Part shown: positions 33,591 through 46,400 of the stretch, piece after piece
How the letters are laid out: each line of letters opens with the position of its first letter
Numbering within the stretch: the stretch's first letter is position 1
Source: Oncomelania hupensis
Lineage: Eukaryota > Mollusca > Gastropoda > Littorinimorpha > Pomatiopsidae
DNA: 64,000 nt
Assembly (NCBI GenBank): GCA_036898135.1
Contig: CM072517.1
Span: 60,630,960-60,694,959, forward strand
Direction: 5' to 3'
Notes under the pieces: model-generated
What the model was told of the DNA's origin: nothing
The model's database searches: none
The model's input: only the letters and a program-made list of their open reading frames with translations
Position numbers and translations under genes: made by a program

Positions 33591-33926
33591 GTAATTATGG
33601 TTACGTGCTTGCCGGTTTTAACGGCAAGCTTTAGAATATTTTAACTAAACTATGATTTAGTTTATCTCCACACTTGATTGTTGTTATAACAATTGTGTTC
33701 GTTTTTTATAAACATCAGAGCTGTTGTGACACCACACTAGTTCACAACTACTAGTTATAATTATATATCATTCTATGGATCTAATTCTAGTAATTGTAAG
33801 AAATCTGCTATTTGAGCAGGTATTTTATAATATTTCTCACTGCATTTGCATAATAAATTGTTACACTTTACTTTCCAAACAGTGTTATAGTGAGTCATTA
33901 ATTGTACTAAAAATATCTTATTACTG

Positions 33927-33927
33927 T

Positions 33928-33973
<46 letters not shown>

Positions 33974-34396
33974 GACTAGAATAGGCCGTGAAGCCTTTAT
34001 ACGTCCCATCGTAGTTATCATTTGATATCGATTACAGGTCAGGTTTTTAAGCATGTAATAAATTTACCTAAATTATTCATCAAAGCTTCTAAATAATACT
34101 TCAAATTTTGGTAGTTTATCTATTTGATTTTTGAATGAATTAGTACTATTAAGGTATTTTAGATTAGTAGGAAGATTGTTCCAAAGATTGGCAACTCTGT
34201 TACTAAAAACATTTTTCCGAAGGTTAGTTCTTGCATACTGGATAAAAATTTTGCCCTCACTAAGTCGTGTTATATTACAATCAGGTGATGCAAAGAAATA
34301 GTTCCATGAGAGGTCATTTATATGGTTAAATATTTTATAAGTTTCAGTTTGTGTCTGTGGTAGTGTTATTAATGTCCAATTATGTTTATGTTTTCA
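33927..34396 (-). mobile_element. LINE 3' fragment with (TAC)n tail in the XRCC6 leader intron
   Basis: The minus strand has an ATG-less open frame ending at TAA 34073-34075. It contains YARTNLRKNVFSNRVANLWN and LPTNLKYLNSTNSFKNQIDK, the C-terminal end of L2/CR1/Jockey-type reverse transcriptases. After the stop comes a short 3' UTR (GGGACGTATAAAGGCTTCAC) and then (TAC)n at 33927-33973, the usual simple-repeat tail of such LINEs. The fragment is 5'-truncated. Its open frame can be read up to the acceptor of the XRCC6 coding exon at 34398. Confidence 0.75.
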
Positions 34397-34425
34397 GACT
34401 GCAGTTGTATCTTCTGAACATTATC

Positions 34426-37400
34426 ATGGCTGATTTTGGATTGGCTCGTTTTGATGATGACGACGACGAGAACAATGAAGAAGAAGAAGATGATGAACCT
34501 GAGGTTTGAAACATTCGTTTTTCTTTGACGCTACAAATGTGATTGAGTCTGCTAATTTCTTAAATTAAAAATGTGATTTATAATTTATTTATTAGTATTG
34601 GTTGGTATATTTATACTAGATTGTATTTTTTTCTTTGCTTGGTTTCTAATATAAATATGAAATCATGAACACTTTACTGTTTTGTTAAATTCGATTTTGT
34701 AAGGAATTTTAAAACAAATTTAAATAACCAATACAATTTTGATTAGCTGCTAAAATTAATTTGAATGTCCAGATTTCTTTATTGATGAGGCTGTGGGCTC
34801 AATTGGATAGATTGTGTTTCAGTGGAAAGCAAAATCACTGAAAGATGGTCTGCTGTTTCTGGTGGACTGCTCCAAGCAAATGTTTGAAGAGATACCGAAC
34901 AGTCTCTGCCACTTTCAGCTGGCCATCAGGGTAAATAACACTGCATTCATTTTGTTTCTTTAAAAAAAAAAGATTTCTCCTTGGTTTTTCGCTTATTTTC
35001 CATCCTCCCTTCTTCTTTCTTGCATCCTATCCTTGTCCAATCCCTTCATCCCCTCATTTTTCATCACTGTTCCCCCATCCCTTAACCCCATCCCCACTGC
35101 CTTCTATTGGAAAGAGTAGTGGAGGGAGAGAGGAGGGATGGGGGACACTAATTTTCATGTTATATATTGCAAGTTCTATAAGCCAGAAGCATGTGAGTCA
35201 CGTGGGCTTTGCCCTTCTATTGTTTTTTTTCTTCTGTGCAGTGCATCAAGACCACTATGCAGAACAAAATCATCAGCAGTGAAAAAGACTGTGTCGGGGT
35301 GGTGTTTTACGGCACCGTAAGTTACAACACCATTTTCCTGGTTTTAGCTAAGGCTCTGCTGTTGTACCTGAAGAAATAGTGATTTAATTTGACAGTGAAG
35401 AACTCTTTGACAGTAATGCTGTGATTATGTAATCCCGTGTTCTAGAAATCCTTGATAAGAAGAAGAAATTTGAAGATTGAAGAAGAGAAAACTCCAGATT
35501 CAAAAAGTCGGTGTCTTGCATGTAATTTAGTATAAGGTTTACAAACCTAAAGTGCAAACTTTAATCAGATAGTATTTGTTGTTGTTGTTGTTGTTTTACT
35601 GAGGTGGTCATTAAGTTTGCAAGGGAATACTTAAAAATCCATCAGAGGAAAAAAAAAATCCAGATTTGTGCAAATCTATGCAAGATGATGCCTAAAAAAA
35701 TGAAATTAACAAAAAAAAAAATTCTCTACGTCTGTCCGCCATCCTTTTGCGCAAAGCTTGCAAGTGGATTAATATATTAGTAGGTAGTCAAAAGCCATTT
35801 TTAAAAAATGATTTCCTCATCACAAAACTGACATAGATTTAAAGAGCTTTTCATTCTGAACACAGTGGTATATTTTTTTTCTCCATAGGACAAATAGGTA
35901 AAAAGTTATTAATGTTTGAAAATGCCGAATGTTGGTGTTTTTTTGGCAACGTTTTGGAATTGAAGAAATTGACAACTTTGGAGTCTCAAAGTGAAGCCAA
36001 TATTGATACCAGGAAGCTGATTTTTGACAGGTAACCCCTTCATATGTTATACTCCAAGCCCAATTTTCTTCAGGCCTCTCCCATGTAATGTTCAGCCGTT
36101 TTGGTGCTTCAAAGTTGGGAAATCATCAAATTCGCAGTGCGCGCCGGCAAATTATAGGCCTACTGGTGTGCTACTACGCTCAGCACGTGTGTCGCTTAAC
36201 AGGCCTACGAGTACGCAATGACCGCAAGAATTCCCGAACACCGTTTGGGTAGGCTTTTCTACGGCAAAGCGCTCCGCGATACAGTAATGCACAAATTAAT
36301 AAATACCCTAGTTTTATAAAGGAAAGTCTGCTCTTTATTTCTTGCTAAGTTTTAAACTTCTAGTTAAAATCAAACTTACATCAAAACCGCTTTATCCACT
36401 TTGTTCGGCTCGTAACAAAACTTTTACACACGAGAGCCCCACAATACCTATATGTAAATGAAGCTAAGTATCCGAACTTCTCATTGGTTCTTATTTTTAG
36501 GCCATCCAATGAAGTATCGCAAAGCACTTAGACTTTGAAACGAGCCCCTCTCAGCAAACGACGCTGACAACTTTTTCCGCACCGCCATTCAGCGCTCGGA
36601 TAGGGGCGTATTCAAAAGCTGTTTTCTCGGAATCTTTCGCATAAACATGCATTAAAAACAACACAGATGTAAAGATAAAGCTTTCAATTTTTATTTGAAT
36701 ACAGCCACTGTTCGTTTTGATGCAGTTTTACATTAATAATAAGTGTTGAAAGTGAAGTGAAAACTGAGTCAAAACTGCCGACCGGACAAGAGCTAATGAA
36801 GGGCTTGGAGTACCTAATATTAGAATCTATTTTTACTATCGTAACCATAACTTGGTAAGATGGTGTATATCCATGAGACCTCATAAATGATCATTGAATG
36901 AATGACTTCACTTCCAAGGTCAAGGTCACAAAGTCAACAAATTTTAGTCAAAAAATGACAATTTTTCACTAAATTTCACTTTTTTTCTAAGTTATTAGTA
37001 TTGAACTTATGATTCTTTGTGGCATGATAGATGTGGTATACACATAGACATACTTTGCAAATTCGGCCAACCTCACTACAAGGTCAAGGTTACTGGGGCT
37101 GACCCAAGTTGGTTAGTATAGGTACTTTGAAGTGACCTTGACCCTAAGCTGTGAGAGATATAAAATCTAAACTTTTTTGTATTTAAAGATGATGGATTGA
37201 TCTTTCATTATGTTCCATTTTTGCGTTGATCTTGAAGGTCAATACTTTAGGCGTTGGTAAAACATAAAAATTGGGTCATTGTACAGTGGAATGGCTCTAA
37301 ATTTAACCCATAGTATGCAACGACATTGGGTTATTTGATCATATGCAAGCATCAAAGGTCACGTGAAGGTCAAGGTTACGCTAAGTCAAGGAAACTGAAT

Positions 37401-40400
37401 GTAAAGGTCATCCCAAAGTCACTATTTTTGGCATAATATAACTTTTCCTGTAGTTTATTAGATTGTACATGAGTGTACTTGGAGCCAGAGGTCAAGGTCA
37501 TCTCAAGGTCAAGAGCATAGAAATATCAAAGTCAGTAATACTTTGCCAGACGTGCCTACAGTACGTTCGTTCACCATATCTGTACGAAATTTAGCCTTAG
37601 AGTACAGTCCTCTGGTCAGCTAGCTAAACAGACTTTCAAGTTTTATTTATTTAGTTATTTTATTTTATTTTTATTCCAATTAAAAGACACGCAGTGTAGT
37701 TACTGCCCTTAACCCCTTAACTGCCCACCGCCGTACATCGTACGGCTTGATTTTTTGCTTCCTGTATGCTCAAAAACGATCGCCGTACGTGTATTATTCG
37801 TCGGCATTCTGTAGTCACCAAAGAAGGGAGGTAACAGCAGTAACTGTTGGCAGAGCAGCTAGAAATCTCCAACCAACGGTTCTTTCCCTTTGACCGTTAT
37901 AAATTGCGAGAACCGAAATTCGCACAAGTTTTGAAATTTCAGTACTTCTCAGTGTTCAGTCATGAAGCCAAAATGGCGGATGGTGGACGATGAGGGGGTA
38001 CTACGAGGTCTGTTTTCAGAGGATATTCAGCACTTGAAGTGCTTCAAGAGGTCCTAAATGATCAAGTAAGTGATGATGAAGACCTTATCACACAAAATTC
38101 ATATACTGGAAGTAGTGTGTGGACTTTGGCTGCTCTGTGAGTTGTGACTTTGTTACTGGCTGAGTCTCTACAGCTGTGGAGTATGACGTGTGATTCGGAC
38201 TTGCCTTGCCATAGACAGATACCCCTTATTTCTGTGGATGATATAGCAGTGAAGTCGATTTCCAAGTAGTTTAATGAGTGCTTGATGTTTGTCCTTTTGT
38301 TACACCAGTTTTTTGTGGTGTTCTGTCCTGCATTTTTTGTGTTGATGTGTGTTTTTATGTTCCAAAAATGCTTGACCACGGAAAAAAACAAGAATAAATA
38401 ATTACTTAAAAAATGTATGTCTTGTCAAATGAAACTGTTTTTACTTGAAATTGAAGCCAGGGATGTTACAAAAAAAACTTGCCAAATATCTAAGAGATAT
38501 CTCTTCAAATGCCTGAATTATTCACGTTTTAGTGAACACACCCTCAAAAGTCAAATTTTTGCTCCGGCATACAAGAGTACAGGTGCGCTTTTTTATTACG
38601 GCAGGTAAGGGGTTAATTTCTCAAAATGGTTGTTTTTCTTTTGCCAGGCTCAGAGTGATGGTGACAACAGACATATCAACATCTACCATGTAAGAAAAAA
38701 AAAAGTTCTTGTGTTTTACTGTTTATTTTTTTTTTTTTACATTGATTTTTGTTGTTGTAAGGGAGAGAAAATGTTTACATCCTGAATTTGTTGTCTCCCT
38801 TGTTCATACTCGCTAGCAGTCACCCTCTTCTGTAGTTACAGTACTATTTTGTAAAGATAGGAATGCTGTGTTTCCTCAGCTTAAGAACAACGGCGGGTGA
38901 GTTGCCACATGATAAGTGCATTGAGTTGTGCACTGTTATGAGGACAGTTATGATAACGAATTTTAGAAGTAGCAGTAAGCCAGAGCGGTATCAGTGGTAG
39001 AAAATATCGACATTAATTTAAGGAAACAAAGCAACTCCAGCGTAACACTAACAGCAATCAGCCAGTTGATTCTGAGTGGAAGAAGTGGATGGGAAGAAGA
39101 AGAAGAAAACGGTTCATTTCATTTTCTTTTTTTCCTGTAGGATCTGGGACAGCCATGTGCCAGTCGCATCCTTGCTCTCGAGGATATGGAGGAAAGTGAG
39201 ACTGTTTTTGTTTTGTTTTAATTTATCTATCTATTAATTTTCTTTCTTTATTTGTTTGGTTTGTTGGTTTGTTTTATTTTATTTACTTATTTATTATTTG
39301 TTTGTTTATTCATTTTCTTAATTAATTAAATACATGTTTTATTGTTTTAATGCTCTTGTCCAGTACACTGCAAGACCTCTTTGTCAGTTTAATTCTTCAG
39401 TAAAAGTAGCAATCATACATACATAGGTGAGATTGGTAGTGAGCCTGGCGCTTTGTGTTATCATAAATACAATTCTTCGTGATGATGATGATGATGTCCG
39501 TTTAGAATGGTCTTGTGGCCATTGTCAAATGTACAGTGCGCGATAAGGCAAAATTGAGTATTAAAAGGATGACCCAAAAAAAATTTAAAAAAGGTCTGTA
39601 TGGATACAAAAACCTTTATTGACAAGTGGATACACAAGGAATAAACTTTGGTCAATGCTGCAGCACACTAAAAAAATAAAACTAATGTACAGATTGACAA
39701 ATGCAACAAGAGATAAGAAGGTGAACTATAAAAAAAAAATAAAATAGTTGCCAGTTAAAAACTCTCATTACAGACACACATCAAGCTAAAAACCACACAC
39801 GCTTATGGGATGGAAGGGGTAGAAGGAGAGAGGTGGAGGTAGATAGCAAAAGTAAGCGTGATTATCTTTGAACTGGGAGTAGTGCTGGCATCCTGCTTGT
39901 TCTGTCTTCAGGGTAGTACGTATTACCATTTTGTCACTGTGGATTATTTCCCTGCTAGTCGCGGGCTGTGCATTTTATGATGGTGCGGTGCACATAATAT
40001 TGTAACAGAGGTACGGTGATGAATTGGGTGTAGGCGTTGGAGCAAATTCCTTTGTGGCAATGTTCACTAAAATTCCTTTGTGGCAATGTTCACTGTTGTC
40101 GGTCAGTGGAATAAATTCTATATTCTCAAAATCTGTTTTCGGTCAAAGATATTGTATTAAGAGGTACTAGAAGCATGAAATAAAAGGTCGGTGTTTTGTC
40201 CTGACAGCGGGCTGGAAGAACTTCAACACACTGTATGGCCACGACCCAGGGTACTCTCTCAGCGACGCCCTCTGGACCTGTTCCAACATGTTCGCTAAAT
40301 GGTAAATCACATCACCATTTCATTTTTTTAAACAGTTTTTATTTTTATTTATTTTTTGTTGGTTTTGTTTAAGAGGGGAATGTGGCTTAGTTTGCATAAA

Positions 40401-43400
40401 GCAATGTCAGCGTAGGCGTTCACCTTCCAAAATTTCTATAAATTGCATGAAACCATTGCTATAATTATGGTCTTCTCAAGATTATGGAAATAAAAGTTAT
40501 ATTGGTCTTTTCTGTTTTGTTTTGACTTACAGGCATTCAGCAAAGTCAGTTTAGGTATTCATCCAAAACAATTGCGTCAAGACTGTCCATCTATGTTTCC
40601 ACTCCCATTCATGCAGCAATGGAAGTACTAAGTTCTGATCCTGAAATCTGCATTTTGCAGATTTGTTTCTTTCCTGCACCCCCCCCCCCTCCTCCACCTC
40701 ATCCACATTCTCCCCTCCCTCTCCTCCACCCCTCCAAAAAGTGAAAATCAGGGTTCGTACGCTCCTTGAACCTCCTTGAATCTCCTTGAATTTTCTCTGT
40801 CTTGTTCAAGGGCCCTTGAATCTCCTTGAAAAATGCCAAATTGCCTCAGCTCCTTGAAAACTCCTTGAAATTTCAACCAGTGTACCTATCCATTGCTTGA
40901 CCTAGAGATTTTATTGTCAAGTTTTCAAAAAAGGCCATTGAAAAATAAAAATTTATAAAACAAAAATTATAATATTATTTGTGTTTTTAACTGTTCGACG
41001 ATCGTAACTTTTGTCGTCTGCTAATAATAAGGGAAGTAACCACCACTGGAAATTGTTGATTTCCTTGCTGTCGGTTTCCGTACATTCTTCGTTCTAACGC
41101 GCGGTGTACAGAAAGTACGAAAACAGTGAAAATGACAGCGAAACCGCGCGTGTTTATTTACTGAATGGGTAAAAATGTTTGGAGGCGATTGTGTGTTGAA
41201 TCCTTTGTGGTTATCGAAATCTGAATATGCAGGGTGGCTGCTTGAAAAGAAAGGGAACAAGCATACGTGTTTCTGCCACTTCTGCTAGAAAATTGTCGAC
41301 GTGAAAGTGATGTGTTTGACCAGCTGTTCAGCACACACATGAAAGCAAAAAAGGACTATCAAGATCTTTTGGCTGTTGTGAGGCAGTTGTTACTTTTGTC
41401 CCATGGGCAAGCAACTGTCGAGAGAAGATTCTCAATCAACTAAGAGACCAGCACTGAAAATCTCTCCTAGCAATCCTTGGTTGCTCGCCGACAAGTGCTG
41501 AACGGTATCAGGAAAATTGGTGGAATCGACAAGGTGGACATCACCAAGGCGCTGCTATTATCAGTATTTTCTGCAAGGAGAAAGTACCACGACTACCTTG
41601 ATCAACAAAAGAAAGACCAGGAACAGGCACAAGCGGCAAAGAAGAGGAAGGCACAGGAAGACTGTTGCTGATTTAAGAGAGAAAAAAAGAAGAATGGAGA
41701 AGGATGCTCAGCAACTGACTCACAAAAGGCAGACAAGCTTGCTGAACAAGAAGGTGCGCTGAGACTCTTGACTCAGTCAAATACGCTGAGGAGCAAATCC
41801 AAGGAAATAAAGATCCAGCTGGAGAAGATTTTCTATCAGATTGATGAAGAAATGGAAAAACTGAAATATTATAACTGAAAACTCATTCATTTGTATGAAG
41901 TGTATTATACATTAGCCGTTGGTGGTACCTCTTTCTGACTTTTTACAGTTCTCTAACTTGTGTCTAAGGACAACATGCTTCACAATTATTGTTTAAATGG
42001 GTATAGACTCCGTAATCAGCATCATCATTATAACTGCAACTTTATCGACATGCAATATTTATGCGTGTAGATTTCATAATCAATATCAACATCAGTATCA
42101 CCATCAAATTCATGACTGCAAACAATTTATGGATATCACTGGGTAAGAGATTTTATCCTTTATTTTGACTACTTATCAATTCTTATGTGCATTTACAATT
42201 AAAAAAAAAACTCCTTGAATTTTTGGAAAAACTCCTTGAAATCTCATTGAAAACTCCTTCAATTTTTTACAACAATTTGAGTATGAACCATGAAAATACT
42301 CTTTCCATCTATCAATGTTACTTTTATTGATTAGCGAGATATTAAAGTGATCACAGTTTGAATTGTATTTTATCTTTTCTAAAAAATGTACTTGGGAAAA
42401 CAAAAGTCCTTGCAAAGAAACGTTACTTTATTTAGAAGTTGGAACACTGTGTGTATTTATTTTTCAGTCCAATCAACTTGAATAACAAGCGAGTGATGCT
42501 GTTCACAGACAACGATGACCCACATGCTGGAAACACACATATGCAGGTAGGCTGGCGTATTATTATCATGTCCCACAATTCAACCACCATAGTCGTTCTG
42601 TTTCCTGTCCACTCCTCATATAACCTAGAGTTATGAGCCTGAGTATCGGACAGCTTTCAATCGCCTCAGCTTGAGTACATGATCTGTGTTTTAATCTCTT
42701 TAACACCCCCTCAGATGAGAGTGTATACACACCGAGGTCTAGTCTGGGAAGACGCACATTTCTTTGCATAGACTTTAAAGATGCTGAGGATCATGTCGAA
42801 GACCGGGGAGCGTCAGCTACATAAAGCACAGTCGCTTCTCCCCATTGGGCCGGTCTCTGCTAAACAGGCGGCCTTTGACGCTGGCTGAGTGTCGGAAATC
42901 TATCAAGTATAGGCTGTGTGTAGGTGTAAACCCTTAACAGACTCTTTATACCCTGGTTGGGGTCAATGTCTGTCTGGGACCGACTGCCTAGGTAAGCTTA
43001 GTAACAGCCCAATAGCAGCACAGGGTCTATCCCTAATTGTCCAGGATTTTGCTCAGTGGTCCAGGTAATAATTGTCTGCTAAAGGTAGCAAGTCGACAGA
43101 CGAAGCGCTGTCGTCATAATTGGGATTTTTCAATATGCATCGAATATATTTCTTCATTCCTTGGACCTAATGTGGACAATAATTAGCGTTGCTTCTTTTG
43201 CAGATCCAAGCCAGAACCAAAGCAGGTGATCTTCATGCCACAGGCATTGACCTTGAACTGATTCACCTTGTGGCGCCAGGCAAATCCTTTGATTCCAGCA
43301 AGTTCTGGAAGGTACATGGCCATTATTAGATAGGCAGACTGACTGATAAGCAGACATAATTATATAATAATAATAATAATAATCATGTGAACATTTGTAT

Positions 43401-46400
43401 CCCACCAAATCTAGACAAAAATAGTCTATTCTAGGCGCATACCAACACTTCCGCAACATGCATACACACACACATACACATATCCTTATCATATATCATA
43501 TGAAATACCAAGGAAGAGAAGAAGCTAATCAAACTAAACAGTCAGTCGGAGTTGGTTTGTCAAACTGGATGGATTATATCACCAAGGCAAGCTGACTGAC
43601 AGACAGAATTATATTTTTACCAGGGCAGATAGAAGATAAGAAGGAATTAAAACAAACCACTTCCAAAGCTGATTGTATGGAAAAAAAATGTGCAGGTGTA
43701 ATTGCCTTTGGGCTAACAAAATCTTGTATTTATACGTGTGCGTAAACTATGCGCAAGGGTTGATTTTGTGGCACAAACGTTTGATGGAGCCTTGATGAAA
43801 AATGTGGGAGTGAGATGATGAACGTATATGATGTTTGTCCTGCAGGACTTGCTGTTCATGGATGATGATGAAGTGACAGAGCTACCCGACCCTGCTGAGC
43901 GCTTGGAGGAGTTGCTGACAAGGTATTCTGTCCATGGGTTGACTCAAAATACTTCATCCCTTTAAACATTTTCAAGTAGCGGGTTATTTTGAACGGAGCA
44001 TGGAGGGCCGATTTGTATTACTAAAACGTTGATGGCTATCTTTATTGTTTTAGAAAGTTCTAGACAAAAGGTGCTGAGATATGGAAATGAGACCTGTCTG
44101 TTTCTCTTCACCGACAGGATGCGAATGAAGGACCACAAGAAGAGAGCCTCGCGACGCATTCCACTGTCCCTGGGCAAAGGGGTGGAGATGTCTGTGGGAG
44201 TGTAAGTTGGCCTTTTCTCTTGACCTTCTTCACAACCAGCAACGGAGTTGGACACATTATAAACGGATACAATTTGTTTCAATATCTGTGCAAATCTTTT
44301 TCACACTCTTCATTACTTTTTAAAAATTTTAATTTATTTATTTTGTAAAAAAACTTGTATCTACCGTTTCTTTTCTGCGATAGCTACTGGTTATTTCTGA
44401 TAGCTACTGAAACTTACTGGGTTCAGCAGTACTACCCAAGTCTAAAAATTGTGGACCTTAGGAATTCTAGTGGATTTGATATTGTAGGTTTAGTGCACTG
44501 TATTTTTGAGAATGTCAGCTTGCTTTGGGAAAGGGAAATGATCAGCTTTGCTATCTTTTGCCTGGAGTAAGTACATGTTTTTGTGCATTGCTGTCATGGC
44601 AAGTTTGTTTATATTATGTAAAGTCTGTGATGTAAAGTGCAATATTAACTGTTCTGCAGAACTTAAAAGTAGTAATAGTAGGTAGTCAAAAGCCATTTTT
44701 AAAAAATGATTTCCTCCTCACAAAACTGACATAGATTTAAAGAGCTTTTCATTCTGAACACAGTGGTATATTTTTTTCCCCCATAGGACGGTAAAGGTAG
44801 GTAGGACAAATAGGTAAAAAGTTATTAATGTTTGAAAATGCCGAATGTTGGTGTTTTTTTGCAACGTTTTGGAATTGAAGAAATTGACAACTTTGGAGTC
44901 TCAAAGTGAAGCCAATATTGATACCAGAAAGCTGATTTTTGACAGGTAACCCCTTCATATGTTATACTCCAAGCCCAATTTTCTTCAGGCCTATCCCATG
45001 TAATGTTCAGCCGTTTTGGTGCTTCAAAGTTGGGAAATCATCAAATTCGCAGTGCGTGCCGGCAAATTATAGGCCTACTAGTGTGCTACTACGCTCAGCA
45101 CTCGTGTCGCTGAATAGGCCTACGAGTTGGCCATGGCCGCAACAAAACCCGAACACCGTTACACTTTTCTACGGCAAAGCGCTCCCCGATAGAGTAATGC
45201 ACAAATTAATAAATACCCTAGTTTTATAAAGGAAAGTCTGCTCTTTATTTCTTGCTAATTTTTAAACTTCTAGTTAAAATCAAACTTACATCAAAACCGC
45301 TTTATCCACTTTGTTCGGCTCGTAACAAAACTTTTACACGTTCGTTGCCCACCATATTTATATGTAAATGAAGCTAAGTATCCGAACTTCTCATTGGTTC
45401 TTATTTTTAGGCCATCCAATGAAGTATCGCAAAGCGCTTAGACTTTGAAACGAGTCACCTCTCAGCAAACGATGGTGACAACTTTTTCGCAGCGGCATTC
45501 AGCGCTCGGATAGGGGCGTATTCAAAAGCTGTTTTCTCGGAATCTTTCGCATAAACATGCATTAAAAACAACACAGATGTAAAGATAAAGCTTTCAATTT
45601 TTATTTGAATACAGCCACTGTTCGTTTTGATGCAGTTTTACATTAATAATAAGTGTTGAAAGTGAAGTGAAAACTGAGTCAAAAGTGCCGAGCGGACAAG
45701 AGCCAATGAAGGGCTTGGAGTACCTAGTAATAGCCTCGGGATATGCTCTTGCAACCTAGGTTAAAAAGCCTTTTTTGGACTGAGCGTCTTCATAAATATT
45801 GTATGTTGTTGTGTTGTTGTATTTTATTTTATTTTTAAATTGAAATATTTGTAATGCTGTATTTTGTTGTGTAGTTACACCTTGGTGAGTTCATGCCGCA
45901 AGCCATCCATGGTGAAATTGTCCAAGAAAGACAACTCTGAGCTGAAAACTCACACCAAGACCTATCTGCAGGTATGCCTTTTTTCTTGACTTGAGCAGCC
46001 ACAAGCACTACCTTGAATCGTTTTGCAGCTTGAGGTTCGTTAGTTTAAATAGAGATAATTGATGTGCACAGTAAATAAAACTGCTTCTGCTGCTAGAAAT
46101 AATAAATCAATCGTTTTGACCTCACAGAATTGAGGTCCATGACTCGCACATCGAGGTGCATTCCTGCTTTCTGCTGAGGAACACTCTTTCTTTAGAACCA
46201 AAAAAATGCACATCTTTAAACAAGTTCAAAATTTACAACATATTTCTTCCTATCCTATCCTATCCTGTCCCGTAACCCGGAGGTCGTAGGGGCACCACAG
46301 ATGATCGTTTAACCAGCATACTCCATCTTTCTCTGTCATCAGCAGCCCTGATGGCTTCGCTCAGAGTCAGACCAGTCCATTCTCGAATGTTGTCCTCCCA

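Noticed and set aside
33775..34054. Frames with poly-Val or poly-Leu runs
   Set aside because: They read through the (GTA)n tail of a LINE fragment.
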